Source of the DNA: an archaeon
GTDB lineage: Archaea > Nanobdellota > Nanobdellia > Pacearchaeales > GW2011-AR1
DNA: 64,000 bases
Assembly (NCBI GenBank): GCA_018697035.1
Contig: JABHSE010000002.1
Coordinates: 91,160-155,159 of the forward strand
Reading direction: 5' to 3'
Shown one piece after another: positions 33,126 through 42,586 of this stretch. Numbering within the stretch: position 1 is the stretch's first letter; each line of letters opens with the position of its first letter. The notes under the pieces are model-generated. The model saw only the letters and a program-made list of their open reading frames with translations, was not told the DNA's origin and made no database searches. The position numbers and the translations under genes were made by a program.

Positions 33126-34226
33126 TTATAAACTTTTATCTATTGCATTCGTATAAATATTTTTAATTTTCCTATTTCTTTCCTTTATAGCGAACTTACC
33201 AGAAGAGATTTCTCTAATGCAATTTTTAGACATTTTATTCCTAAGCGTTTTATTTTTTATAAGCATCTCTATTTTTTCTATCATCTGAGCAATTATACCT
33301 TCATCTAATTTATTCCTTTCAATATGCCTAGTTGCATCTATAACAAAACCAGTTTTTCTTTCAGTAACAATTTCCTTCCGAGCAAATCCATCAACCGTAA
33401 CAATAGGTACTCCAAATGCCATAGCATCCATAAACACAAACCCAAAAGAATCACTATATCCAGGATAGACAAAAATATCTGCATCCCGATATAGCTTCAA
33501 AACATCCTTATACGGCATAAGTCCATGAAACTCCAATTTCCTATTTCCAGAATATCTTTCTTTAATCTCCGAAGGAATTGCACCATTAATAGCACCCCCA
33601 ATATTAGGATATTTTTTTGTCAATCTATCCATAACCTCAGTAGCGTGAAGTCCCCCTTTTGAATAAAAATGTCTCCCAGAAAAAAACAATACTAACTCTT
33701 CCCCCTTTTTCCTCTGCTTAACTTTTTGTTCAGGCATCGCATAATAAACCACCTCAACCTTATCCCTTACTTCTGGAAACATATTAACAATATCCTTCCT
33801 TGTGGCCTCAGTCCAGGCAATAATTTTTTTACAGTTATCTCTCTCAAGATATCTCAAAACTTCCCTTCTACTTCCAACCTTGCCTCTCCCCGAAATCCAC
33901 AGCTGCCACAAAGACTCAACATCTAAAACCCATGGCTTATCCGTATTTTTACTAAGACAATGCGCACAATGAATCAAGTCACAATTTTCCACACCTCTAG
34001 AAAGATGAGCATTGGGAATTATGAGATTAAACTTCTCAGTCCAAAATCTAATCTGCCTCTTCAAAAAACCAAATAATAAAAAAGATTTTTTATCAGAAAG
34101 CATACCCGTTTTATTATTTCCAATTACATACTTCACGCCATGAGGAGGATTATCAATCATAGATTTATAATATTGCGAATCAGAAACCCTCAATGGATAC
34201 TGCAAATAAACCTGAATCTTTTTCAT
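33126..34226 (-). CDS. Glycosyltransferase family 4
   Basis: About 366 residues from the ATG at 34226 (MKKIQVYLQYPLRVSDSQYY). C-domain motifs VLFFSGRHFYSKGGLHATEVM, DIFVYPGYSDSFGFVFMDAMAFGVPIVT and FARKEIVTERKTGFVID fit GT4. The donor is unknown. It follows the methyltransferase gene at 34249 on the same strand. Confidence 0.88.
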   Translation of the reverse strand: MKKIQVYLQYPLRVSDSQYYKSMIDNPPHGVKYVIGNNKTGMLSDKKSFLLFGFLKRQIRFWTEKFNLIIPNAHLSRGVENCDLIHCAHCLSKNTDKPWVLDVESLWQLWISGRGKVGSRREVLRYLERDNCKKIIAWTEATRKDIVNMFPEVRDKVEVVYYAMPEQKVKQRKKGEELVLFFSGRHFYSKGGLHATEVMDRLTKKYPNIGGAINGAIPSEIKERYSGNRKLEFHGLMPYKDVLKLYRDADIFVYPGYSDSFGFVFMDAMAFGVPIVTVDGFARKEIVTERKTGFVIDATRHIERNKLDEGIIAQMIEKIEMLIKNKTLRNKMSKNCIREISSGKFAIKERNRKIKNIYTNAIDKSL

Positions 34227-34248
34227 AACCCTAAACAATCAACATCAT

Positions 34249-34872
34249 TTATATCCTTTCCGCCAAAACAACCCAATCTACAAACCCATTTCCCCAAGAA
34301 TTCTTAACCTTATAATCATTTCTAAACAAATACTGTAACACAACATTAACCCATCTCCGAACAATCCACTTAAAACTTCCCCTAGTAGAAACCTTCAAAA
34401 TCCTAAATCCAGCCCCACTCATCTTTCGCTCCAACTCCTCCAAGCTATAATGCCAGTGCCTCTCCCTCCCCCCAAATTTCCACCGAACCCAAGCCGGATC
34501 CCAAAACTCAAAAAACCTAACACTTCTAGGAGTCGTCAAAACCAAATGCCCCCCCTTCTTTATAGCCCCAGCAATATTCTTCAAAGCCTTCCCATCCTCC
34601 TCAATATGCTCCACAACTTCACTACAAAGTGCCCAATTAAACTTCTTATCAAAATTAATACTCTTAGTAATATCGGAATACCTCAACCTATCAGCAACTC
34701 TCTTATCTGCCAATTTCAAAGTCTCTCTATTAAAATCAACACCATAAGCCTCACATCTCTCACTCATTTTAAGAACAGTCGCCCCACTCCAACATCCAAC
34801 ATCTAAAAACAAATCTTTCTTTCTTACGCTGTCTTTCCATTTCACTAACTCTTCTACACTAACCCTTCTCAT
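34249..34872 (-). CDS. SAM-dependent methyltransferase
   Basis: 207 residues. Motif I DLFLDVGCWSGATVL, acid GVDFNRETL, WALCSEVVEHIEEDG and GGHLVLTTPR define a class I methyltransferase of the UbiG/type 11 group. RHWHYSLEELERKM follows. It overlaps the preceding epimerase by 14 bases, so it is translationally coupled in the glycan operon. Confidence 0.85.
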   Translation of the reverse strand: MRRVSVEELVKWKDSVRKKDLFLDVGCWSGATVLKMSERCEAYGVDFNRETLKLADKRVADRLRYSDITKSINFDKKFNWALCSEVVEHIEEDGKALKNIAGAIKKGGHLVLTTPRSVRFFEFWDPAWVRWKFGGRERHWHYSLEELERKMSGAGFRILKVSTRGSFKWIVRRWVNVVLQYLFRNDYKVKNSWGNGFVDWVVLAERI

Positions 34873-35992
34873 TCAACACCCTCAAAACCCTCTCACTAAC
34901 TCCAACCTCCCCATAAGGGTTAACAAAATCCTTAACATCAACCTTCCCAGCCTCAATCCTAGAAATCAGCTTACGAGTCATTCCAACATCCAACTTAGTC
35001 AAAAAATTAATCCCCGAATGCAATCCTTCCTGCCTCTCAGTCACATGCCGCAAAATCACACAAGGCTTCTTGAAAACCAAGCTCTCCTCCTGAATACTTC
35101 CCCCATCCGTCACCAAATAACTACATCTCGCAATTAAATAAATAAAAGTATAGTAGTCCGTCAGCGGAGTAATCTTCAAATTCTTCATCACATCTAACTC
35201 TTTCATTATTCCATACTTCTCCAAATAATATCGCGTGTTATCATGCAGTGGCCAAATAGCATCAAACTTAATCGACTTAATAATATCAACAATCTTCCTC
35301 ATCTCTTTCTTGCTCCTCAAGTGCTCATGTCGATGCACGTTAATCAAAGCAAACTTCCTTGGCAGCCGCTTCATCTTACTTCTTTTTTTAGCATCCTCAT
35401 AAATAATATGAGCAGCATCAACTATAGTATTACCAGTATTGTAAATTTTCCCAAACACACCCTTCTTCCGCGACTTCTTCAAATGCCCCTCACTAAAATC
35501 ACTAACAGCCAAAAGAGTATCAGAGAACCTATCGCAAATCTGCCGCGAAATCTCCTCTGGAAAGGGCTGCATTAAATTCCCACTCCGAAGCCCAGCCTCA
35601 AGATGAACATTGTTCCAATTCTTAAAAAAATTCATCAACCGAGAAGATGCAATGGCAGCAACAGCAGTAGACATAGTATCTCCATGATAAACAACATATC
35701 GCGGCTTCAATTTTTTAATCAACTTCTTAATCCTAGGCAACATCGCAAAACACCAAATAATAGAGGAATTATTTATCTTAGACCAAAACTTAGTAGAGGT
35801 CTCAGGCTCCTTGCTTAAAATAAAATCAGGCTGCTTAACCCCAAAGTCCTTAGCCGCTTCCCTTAGGGGATGCTGTCCTGTACTAACAAACCAATAATCT
35901 TCCTTTCGCCTCTGCAATAGCTTCATAATTGGCATACATTTAATCAACTCAGCCTTGGTCCCAATTACAATCATAATCCCAGAGTGCTTCAT
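34859..35992 (-). CDS. UDP-N-acetylglucosamine 2-epimerase family protein (divergent)
   Basis: 377 residues, same fold as WecB but clearly diverged. VIGTKAELIKCMPI replaces the usual GTRPE start, and VYHGDTMSTAVAA, HLEAGLRSGNLMQPFPEEISR, NTGNTIVDAA, INVHRHEHL and TDGGSIQEESLVFKKPCVIL keep the catalytic framework. The R-to-K change in GTRPE suggests another substrate. ATGA overlap with aglB. Confidence 0.85.
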   Translation of the reverse strand: MKHSGIMIVIGTKAELIKCMPIMKLLQRRKEDYWFVSTGQHPLREAAKDFGVKQPDFILSKEPETSTKFWSKINNSSIIWCFAMLPRIKKLIKKLKPRYVVYHGDTMSTAVAAIASSRLMNFFKNWNNVHLEAGLRSGNLMQPFPEEISRQICDRFSDTLLAVSDFSEGHLKKSRKKGVFGKIYNTGNTIVDAAHIIYEDAKKRSKMKRLPRKFALINVHRHEHLRSKKEMRKIVDIIKSIKFDAIWPLHDNTRYYLEKYGIMKELDVMKNLKITPLTDYYTFIYLIARCSYLVTDGGSIQEESLVFKKPCVILRHVTERQEGLHSGINFLTKLDVGMTRKLISRIEAGKVDVKDFVNPYGEVGVSERVLRVLNEKG

Positions 35993-38691
35993 TCCCTAGT
36001 CCCAAAATCCAAATCATCCAAAGTTCCATACTCACCAACAGGACCTTCCTTAAATTCTTCAACAACTTTAATTCCCTCTGGAATATCAGAAACATCCCAT
36101 ATCTTAATAGGCCCCCTGAATCCCTGGTAATAAACAAAATCCTTAATAGGCATACCCTGAGCCTTCAAACTAGCAATAACAGGGTCATCCTCAGTATGCA
36201 CAAGCTCCAATGTCCCATACTCACCAAAAGCATCATCCAACAAAAACAACCTAGCAAACAAACTTTTAGAAACTTTTTGAGACAAATATATAGCTCCCCC
36301 TAACTGATTAATCCCCTTCTCATCAAGTGAAGGAATAATATCAATAACAACATCAAGACCACTTTTAAAATCAACAAGTTCTTTATTAATGTAAACATAC
36401 CGAATAGGAATCCTGGTCTGGACATTGTTATAAAGATAAACCGCCTCGGGTTGCTCTAACCTACTATCTTTAATATTAACGACAATAGCAACAGCAGCAG
36501 CTTTCCCTGCAGGCAAAAACACACTCCGATTACCATCATTATAATTAATATCTTCAAACAAATACATCCCACCACTAAAAACAACGGTCGTACCACTCGA
36601 GGTCTCTATTGTCTGTCTCTCATCGGCCAACATAACCGGGATTGCAGCATATCTATCAGATGTATCACCAGCCTCATCATTCCCACCACCAATCTTCGAA
36701 TAAGCTGGATACTTCCCTAAATCGGTTTGATCAATCAATAAATAATCAACATCCATCGTCTTAAAAAAACTAAGCGCACTCTCGGGTTGCGGAGTAGTTA
36801 AAACATATCTCCCAATCTTATGATTCCCATCATAGACTCCCTGAGCGTGCCCACCATCCGCTATACTAACCCTTTGCCCCAAGGTCTGAACCCAATATCC
36901 ATAATCCCACCAATGCGAAAAAACACTATCACCATCTGTATTATTACGAACCCATGACATAGCACTCTGCCACTGAGCATTCGCCGACGGACCCGTATAT
37001 TGCGCCTGAGAAGCAATAGAGTTATAAGAACTATAAATAGCAACGCCACCAGCAACAACTGAAATAATCAACATACCAAAAACCAAAACCTTCGAAACTT
37101 CTTCTAACTTTCCCTTCCTCCAAATCTTAAACATCCCAACAATAAAGTAAGCTCCAAGTAAACAAACAAAAGGCGCAATAACAAAAAACAATCGAGTGGT
37201 GGTCCTACCAACAACAAGCATCACAAACATCCAAGAGAATAAAATAACGACAGAGGAACCCGCATTTATTTCTCCTTCAAAATAATTCTTCAAAAAAGCA
37301 TAAACAAAAATCCCAACTCCACCCAAATAAACCAATCCACTCAAACTAAAAACACCACTACCATTTAAAATCGAACTAGCAGAGATACGGCTAAACAAAA
37401 TACCAAAAATCATCGCAACAAATCCAAACATCAATAGATATCTATTTTTTCTCGACCTAATATTTTTGGAAAATTCAAATCCGACCAACACTGCGCCAGC
37501 AACAAACAGCCAAAAAATCTGGACACCAACATTACTTATCCAATTAACTAAATAGGGCTGAGCATTCTCTGCAACGGTAGTACTAACTCTTCCGACTCCC
37601 CAAGAGGGATTAAGTAATTTATTAACTATTTCCCACAATAAACTAAAAAAATTCTTTCCCAAAAAAGGAAGAGCAACCATACCCAATACTGCAGATGCAC
37701 TGATACTGTACTTAATTCTATCATTTTCATCATAAGATTTTATTAATTTCCCAAAAGAAAGTACTAATCTATCAATGATAACAAAACCCAAAACAGCAAA
37801 AGCAATAATTCCCGTAGAACTAAAGAGATATCTATCAAGAAACCCAGAGAAACTCATCCCAGATAAAACAGCCAATACAATACTAGAACCAATCCATATT
37901 AAATAAAACAAAAAACCATTATCCCTGATACTATCTTTCTCATTCTTTAATTTCATTATCCAAAACAAAACAAAAGCAATAGGCACAATCATAAAAAGAA
38001 ATATCCCAACACCACCCCAACAAAGAATAGTAAAAATAGTCAATGCCCCCATAATCAATCCCATAATCCCAGAAACAATCAACCTCCTTTCCTTTATTAA
38101 ATCCAAATACTTCATAATCAAAACAAATCCCAACATAGCCAAAAAGAACCCAACCATCCCAATCGCTTCATGGTCAGAAAACCCAGCCATAGTCCTATAT
38201 AAATAAGCAGGAGTGAATGCCAAAAAAGTACAAGCTAAGACCCCAGCGAGTTTTGATTTAGTCAAAATATAAGTCAAAATAAAAAACAAAAGCAACCCAA
38301 TAACAAAAAACAAAACAGGAGAAAAAACATTGACAGCCTGCAAGCTATAGTCTCCAAAAACACCAGACGCCTTCCACATCCAAACAACAACTTGCGGCAT
38401 AATCTCAGGACTCCAAACTACATCAAACCCAGCCACCCTCATATCATCAAACTCACCCAAATCGCCATCTGTTGCAACAATAGTCTCTGCAATCCTCAAA
38501 AAATAATAAGGATCCAAAGCCAACGGAATCTTTTCCCCACTAGTATGATCGGTCAATAAATCCCAATTAGAAAGCCGGATAGAAGAACTCACCATTAAAA
38601 CAAGAAACAAAACTAAAACAGTAGCAACCCACTGATATTTCCTATTAGAAATAACATCCAAAATAAACTTTCGAACTTCATTAAACTTCAT
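35989..38691 (-). CDS. aglB: Oligosaccharyltransferase AglB (STT3)
   Basis: About 900 residues from the ATG at 38691. Roughly 13 membrane helices fill the first 540 residues, with the metal-binding LALDPYYFLRIAE loop near residue 75. The soluble domain carries the catalytic WWDYG motif (HWWDYGYWVQTLGQ) near residue 595. AglB transfers the lipid-linked glycan to Asn-X-Ser/Thr sites of exported proteins. It heads the operon that continues into the second epimerase, methyltransferase and glycosyltransferase genes. Confidence 0.96.
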   Translation of the reverse strand: MKFNEVRKFILDVISNRKYQWVATVLVLFLVLMVSSSIRLSNWDLLTDHTSGEKIPLALDPYYFLRIAETIVATDGDLGEFDDMRVAGFDVVWSPEIMPQVVVWMWKASGVFGDYSLQAVNVFSPVLFFVIGLLLFFILTYILTKSKLAGVLACTFLAFTPAYLYRTMAGFSDHEAIGMVGFFLAMLGFVLIMKYLDLIKERRLIVSGIMGLIMGALTIFTILCWGGVGIFLFMIVPIAFVLFWIMKLKNEKDSIRDNGFLFYLIWIGSSIVLAVLSGMSFSGFLDRYLFSSTGIIAFAVLGFVIIDRLVLSFGKLIKSYDENDRIKYSISASAVLGMVALPFLGKNFFSLLWEIVNKLLNPSWGVGRVSTTVAENAQPYLVNWISNVGVQIFWLFVAGAVLVGFEFSKNIRSRKNRYLLMFGFVAMIFGILFSRISASSILNGSGVFSLSGLVYLGGVGIFVYAFLKNYFEGEINAGSSVVILFSWMFVMLVVGRTTTRLFFVIAPFVCLLGAYFIVGMFKIWRKGKLEEVSKVLVFGMLIISVVAGGVAIYSSYNSIASQAQYTGPSANAQWQSAMSWVRNNTDGDSVFSHWWDYGYWVQTLGQRVSIADGGHAQGVYDGNHKIGRYVLTTPQPESALSFFKTMDVDYLLIDQTDLGKYPAYSKIGGGNDEAGDTSDRYAAIPVMLADERQTIETSSGTTVVFSGGMYLFEDINYNDGNRSVFLPAGKAAAVAIVVNIKDSRLEQPEAVYLYNNVQTRIPIRYVYINKELVDFKSGLDVVIDIIPSLDEKGINQLGGAIYLSQKVSKSLFARLFLLDDAFGEYGTLELVHTEDDPVIASLKAQGMPIKDFVYYQGFRGPIKIWDVSDIPEGIKVVEEFKEGPVGEYGTLDDLDFGTRE

Positions 38692-38725
38692 AATCAATCA
38701 TATCACACTCTCTTTAAAAAACTTA

Positions 38726-39736
38726 TCAAAGCATCAAAAACCCAATCAAAATAAATAAAATCTGAAACGCATGAATTAAATAAACAACCTTCCTTTCCGT
38801 AGCTCCTCTCCCCAAAATCTTAATCGCCAAATGCTCCAGACCATAAACCTTATCATGAGGCATTTTCAACTTCCCATCTTTAGTAGGAATACCAAATGAT
38901 TGCTTCTTCAACCCACCACGAGATTTTAAAATAACCTCCAAGATATACGGAATAAAAACCACAAACGCAATCTTTTCAAAGTTACCCAATATCGCCATGC
39001 TCGCAATCATCGCACCAACCCCATAAGTCAACATGTCCCCAGGAAAAACACTCGCTGGTACTTTATTGAAAATCCAGAATCCAAGTAATGCTCCAACCAT
39101 ACAAAGTCCAACAATTCCAAGCCAAGCCGAACCTGTAACATAAGAAACAAAACTCAAAAAGCCCAAAATTAAAATTCCCTGCCCAGCCTCCAACCCATTG
39201 TATCCAGCCAAAAAATTATAAGTCGTACTCGCACCAACAATAGCTAACGGAATCAGAAATAGCGGATACAATATACCAAAATCAATCAAACCAAAAAAAG
39301 GCAGCGACATAAAATGAGTACCGGCATTAATCACAACAAGTGGAACCGAAGCAGCCACCGCTAACAACAACCTAGCCTTTTTAGGCAAACCATACTTACC
39401 ATCCGAACGATTTCCCACGCTCCCTCGTCCTAGTAAATCATCAACCAAACCAATAATTCCAAGCATTAAGATAACTGCTAATAAAGCAAAAATCTCTAAG
39501 GCCTTAATTTGCCCACCAAACAAAAAAGTTTTCAAAGCAACATAACTCAAAACCCCTAAAACAAAAGCCATAATGACGATAACCCCACCACTCGAGGCCA
39601 CATTCTTCGGATGCCCAAACTTATTCATATCTTCCCAAACTAAACCAATCCTACGACAAACTCGAATCCACATAGGTAAAGAGCTAATAGCTAGAACAAA
39701 ACTTATCAAAACCGAAACCAATAATACATATTCCAT
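38726..39736 (-). CDS. Lipid carrier GlcNAc/sugar-1-phosphate transferase (GPT/MraY family, AglH-like)
   Basis: About 336 residues from the ATG at 39736, chosen because a TATTTTTAAGG box about 25 bases upstream makes that ATG leaderless; a GTG lies four codons earlier. Ten or so helices. GIIGLVDDLLGRG has the catalytic Asp pair, NFLAGYNGLEAGQG and FPGDMLTYGVGA bind the nucleotide, and MPHDKVYGLEHLAI gives the His motif. It starts glycan assembly on dolichol phosphate, the step before AglB. Confidence 0.92.
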   Translation of the reverse strand: MEYVLLVSVLISFVLAISSLPMWIRVCRRIGLVWEDMNKFGHPKNVASSGGVIVIMAFVLGVLSYVALKTFLFGGQIKALEIFALLAVILMLGIIGLVDDLLGRGSVGNRSDGKYGLPKKARLLLAVAASVPLVVINAGTHFMSLPFFGLIDFGILYPLFLIPLAIVGASTTYNFLAGYNGLEAGQGILILGFLSFVSYVTGSAWLGIVGLCMVGALLGFWIFNKVPASVFPGDMLTYGVGAMIASMAILGNFEKIAFVVFIPYILEVILKSRGGLKKQSFGIPTKDGKLKMPHDKVYGLEHLAIKILGRGATERKVVYLIHAFQILFILIGFLML

Positions 39737-39775
39737 AAATAAACTCACAAATCACACCTTAAAAATATTTAGATT

Positions 39776-40630
39776 CTAAAAAAACAAAGGCGTCAAATAA
39801 ACTTCCATCAAAGCCGCCACAATCAGAATCATAATCGCAATAACAATCATCAAAAGAGAATCCTGCAAGATTGCCCAAGTCCCCTCACCTCTCAAATCTC
39901 TCCGAATCACCGCAACAGAAACAATCCCTCCAGCCAAAGCCCCAACAAAATAAGCCGCAATCTCAGGCACCCCATGGATCATATATCTGAACAAACCAAT
40001 TGGCAACTGAGCTAAACTCTTGTTTGTAAAAATCCCAATAGCAGCAGCAATCACACTCGCGTTCCAAACAAGAATAAACATTGCACCAGCTCCAAACGCC
40101 AAAGAAAATAGAATAGTAAAAATAAGAACATAGACATTATTAGCAAAAATTCCCAAGACAGCATCAGTTCCAGCAACTTTCCCCGTTCCGATAGGAATGC
40201 TATTTTGTTCTATGCAATAATTAAAATTAGCAGGATTATTTATAGCACAAAAGGTTTTAATCTGAAAATTAAAATTAGGGCCAACGACATCCGGAGCTAC
40301 AGAATACCAAAAAGAAAACGCAACAATAAGACCCAAAAACATCCACATCAATGCATGAACAGCCTTAGAATGTTCCTTAATTAATTTCCCCGAATCATTA
40401 ATTTCGATATCCTTACCTTCCTCTAATTTGATAAGATAATACATAAAAGGCATACAGCAAATAACAGTAAAGGTAACAAGCAAAAGACCTCCTCCTTCTT
40501 TTAAAATAGAATCCTTACCAAAAACAAACACAACCAAAGCAAGCGAAACACTAGCCCAAACCAATCCAACAAAAAACATCTCCCACGGCCTTCTCTCTGC
40601 TCTCTTCGGCTTCATCAAAATCTCTAACAT
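39776..40630 (-). CDS. SpoIIM/DUF95 family membrane protein
   Basis: About 284 residues from the ATG at 40630 (MLEILMKPKRAERRPWEMF); the longer open frame overlaps the divergent promoter region. Five or six helices, and ALAGGIVSVAVIRRDLRG and MIHGVPEIAAYFVGALAGG, typical of SpoIIM-like proteins. Archaeal members are common and of unknown role, possibly in membrane remodelling. Divergent from the aIF2B-like gene with 67 bases between. Confidence 0.85.
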   Translation of the reverse strand: MLEILMKPKRAERRPWEMFFVGLVWASVSLALVVFVFGKDSILKEGGGLLLVTFTVICCMPFMYYLIKLEEGKDIEINDSGKLIKEHSKAVHALMWMFLGLIVAFSFWYSVAPDVVGPNFNFQIKTFCAINNPANFNYCIEQNSIPIGTGKVAGTDAVLGIFANNVYVLIFTILFSLAFGAGAMFILVWNASVIAAAIGIFTNKSLAQLPIGLFRYMIHGVPEIAAYFVGALAGGIVSVAVIRRDLRGEGTWAILQDSLLMIVIAIMILIVAALMEVYLTPLFF

Positions 40631-40697
40631 AATATCATCTCTCTCATCAAAGCCAAAACAAACATATCTTTTTAAAGTTTTATCAACTTTATCCTCT

Positions 40698-41525
40698 ATG
40701 AAAAAGAAGGCGAATAGCTCTAGCTTCAAGAGAATACTCTCTAACATAAAATCAATCAAAATCCAAGGCGCCGAAAACGTTTGCAAAGCAGGAATCCAAG
40801 CCTACTTATTACAACCAAACAAAACCGCAGCAAAGCAAATCCTAGCAACTCGTCCAACAGAACCTCTCCTTCAAAACGCAATTAAAGTTTTAGAAAAGAC
40901 CAAGTTCAAAAAAAGAACAGCAAAAAAATTCCTAACCAATTTAAAAAAATCTCATGACAAAATATCAAGACTCGGAAACAAGTTAATAAAAAACGATATG
41001 AACATATACACCCACTGCCACAGCTCAACCGTAATAGATATCCTGAAACTAGCAAAAAAGAAAAAGAAAAAATTTGTAGTTTACACAACCGAAGTGGAAC
41101 CTCTTCTTCAAGGCAGAACAACAGCTAAAGATCTAGCAAAAGCAAAAATAAAAACAATAGTAGCTCCAGATCTAGCAGCTGAAAACTCCCTATCAAAATG
41201 CGACCTCTTCTTTTTCGGAGCCGATGCTTTCACAAAAACCGAAGTAGCAAATAAAATAGGAACTTCCACTTTGGTTAAACTTGCAAAAATTCACAAGGTT
41301 CCAACATATTCATGTGGGGTATCCTTAAAATTCACAAAAAAAATAACAATAAAAAAACGTTCAGGCAAAGAAGTTTGGGATGAACGAAACAAAAAAATAG
41401 AAGTTCTAAACCAGCCATTCGATAAAACAAAGTTAAAAGATCTAACGGGAATAATCTCAGAATATGGAATTCTAAAAAGAAAAGAATTTATCAAAAAGGC
41501 AAGGGTAAAATTAAAAAATATCTAA
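40698..41525 (+). CDS. Ribose-1,5-bisphosphate isomerase / aIF2B-family protein
   Basis: 275 residues, shorter than most members. IYTHCHSSTVIDIL holds the cysteine, and DLFFFGADAFTKTEVANKIGTSTL the aspartate, of the acid/base pair known for archaeal R15P isomerase. TEVEPLLQGRTTAKDL binds the sugar phosphate. R15P isomerase acts in the AMP-degradation pathway that ends at type III RuBisCO; eIF2B regulatory subunits share the fold, so either name is possible, but the Cys/Asp pair favours the isomerase. Confidence 0.85.
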   Translation: MKKKANSSSFKRILSNIKSIKIQGAENVCKAGIQAYLLQPNKTAAKQILATRPTEPLLQNAIKVLEKTKFKKRTAKKFLTNLKKSHDKISRLGNKLIKNDMNIYTHCHSSTVIDILKLAKKKKKKFVVYTTEVEPLLQGRTTAKDLAKAKIKTIVAPDLAAENSLSKCDLFFFGADAFTKTEVANKIGTSTLVKLAKIHKVPTYSCGVSLKFTKKITIKKRSGKEVWDERNKKIEVLNQPFDKTKLKDLTGIISEYGILKRKEFIKKARVKLKNI

Positions 41526-41815
41526 ATAGAAAAACTTACTTTTTCAGTCCCTACCCATTGTACAGCACAGGGATATACTAGTTTTGGAGCGTTATCATCG
41601 CAAAGACCCTCTTTGTTGTCAGAATTGTACTTTCTTATTGCAGACAATGTATAAGAGCCATATGTATTATCGCGTAAATCATCAGTAGACATAGAAGTGT
41701 GATTAATCAGTTTTACTAGTCTACTTTCATCAATATCTTTATTACTATAAACTCTCCCAATATATGTTATTCCATTGGCACAATCAGCCGCAAAAATCGG
41801 AATATCTTTTTCCAT
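41522..41815 (-). CDS. Unknown protein (orphan)
   Basis: 97 residues, no recognised family, soluble, with three cysteines. It begins MEKDIPIFAADCANGITYIG and has an acidic central part (STDDLRDNTYGSY). A TTTTTAAATT box about 22-31 bases ahead of its ATG suggests its own leaderless transcript. It ends tail-to-tail with the aIF2B-like gene, overlapping by 4 bases. It resembles in size and style the orphan genes inside the ribosomal superoperon. Confidence 0.55.
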   Translation of the reverse strand: MEKDIPIFAADCANGITYIGRVYSNKDIDESRLVKLINHTSMSTDDLRDNTYGSYTLSAIRKYNSDNKEGLCDDNAPKLVYPCAVQWVGTEKVSFSI

Positions 41816-41869
41816 AGGATAAAAAACAAAAGATAATTTAAAAACAATTGTATGTTTTAATATATATGA

Positions 41870-42166
41870 TTAATCTTCAGGCACAATCCAATCTTTTTCA
41901 ACGTTAGGGTTGGTATAGTGCCAATATATGCCAGAATTAAACACAGCCCCACTATTCAAGATCATATCAGATAAATTATTATTTCTTGTTTCTTTATGTT
42001 CGTCTGAAAGAACAGCCGCAAGTTTACGACCTATAATTACTTCAGGATTTTTTGCAAAATAGCTTTCAGTATATGTAATCAAATCCCTGGGAGTTTCTAC
42101 GCCAGCCTCTACCATACCATTAACATATTTTTGCGTATCTTTCAAAATAGCCTTTTGCCTTTTCAT
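41870..42166 (-). CDS. Unknown protein (orphan) ending like its neighbour
   Basis: About 98 residues from the ATG at 42166 (MKRQKAILKDTQKYVNGMVE). No known family. Mostly helical N-terminal half, then HWYTNP-like aromatic stretch. The C terminus VPED and the DNA around the stop repeat the end of the upstream YkgJ-like gene in a 16-bp exact match (41870-41885 versus 42216-42231). A TTTTTTTAAAG box about 25 bases ahead suggests its own promoter. Confidence 0.55.
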   Translation of the reverse strand: MKRQKAILKDTQKYVNGMVEAGVETPRDLITYTESYFAKNPEVIIGRKLAAVLSDEHKETRNNNLSDMILNSGAVFNSGIYWHYTNPNVEKDWIVPED

Positions 42167-42231
42167 GAGGGCAAAAAACAAAATCACTTTAAAAAAATTT
42201 AGATAGTATAATACCTAATCTTCAGGCACAA
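41870..42231. repeat. 16-bp direct repeat at the 3' ends of two adjacent genes
   Basis: TAATCTTCAGGCACAA lies at 41870-41885 and 42216-42231 and covers the last codons and stop of each gene. The segment between the copies is about 346 bp and contains exactly one orphan gene, like a small insertion with duplicated ends. Confidence 0.7.
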
Positions 42232-42574
42232 CCTTGCCATCCAAAACCCACTCCTCAAACTCCTCCAAACTCCTCCACATAATCTTAAACGATTCCCCAT
42301 CCCCATTCCTCTCACAACTACTAGCCGAATAATCCCGACATATCTGTGGCCGCTTCTCATAATACCCACAAGACCCATCACTAGTCAACTTCTCACAAGG
42401 CCGATTCACCTGCATATTCCAACTATCATCATTATCAACAAAAACCCAAATATCCTTATGCAACAAAAACCACCGAATCTGATCATATTCTTTATCACTC
42501 TCAGGTGCATCAATTTCAACCGCAACATGCCGACAACATAAATCACAACCATCACACGGATTTTTCTCAACCAT
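42215..42574 (-). CDS. YkgJ-family cysteine-cluster protein
   Basis: About 119 residues from the ATG at 42574. CDGCDLCCRHVAVEI at the start and CGYYEKRPQICRDYSASSC at the end give the cysteine pattern of YkgJ/UPF0153 proteins, which bind zinc or an iron-sulfur cluster. The partner is unknown. A TTG four codons upstream is also possible. It directly follows the DUF106 gene. Confidence 0.85.
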   Translation of the reverse strand: MVEKNPCDGCDLCCRHVAVEIDAPESDKEYDQIRWFLLHKDIWVFVDNDDSWNMQVNRPCEKLTSDGSCGYYEKRPQICRDYSASSCERNGDGESFKIMWRSLEEFEEWVLDGKVVPED

Positions 42575-42586
42575 CTCCAAAATCAA

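Noticed and set aside
40631-40786. Longer N-terminus for the SpoIIM-like gene
   Set aside because: The extra 52 residues overlap the divergent promoter and first codons of the aIF2B-like gene and do not resemble the family start.
42199-42381. Second minus-strand frame overlapping the YkgJ-like gene
   Set aside because: Low-complexity Met/Arg/Gly translation and full overlap with a cysteine-conserved gene mark it as a shadow frame.
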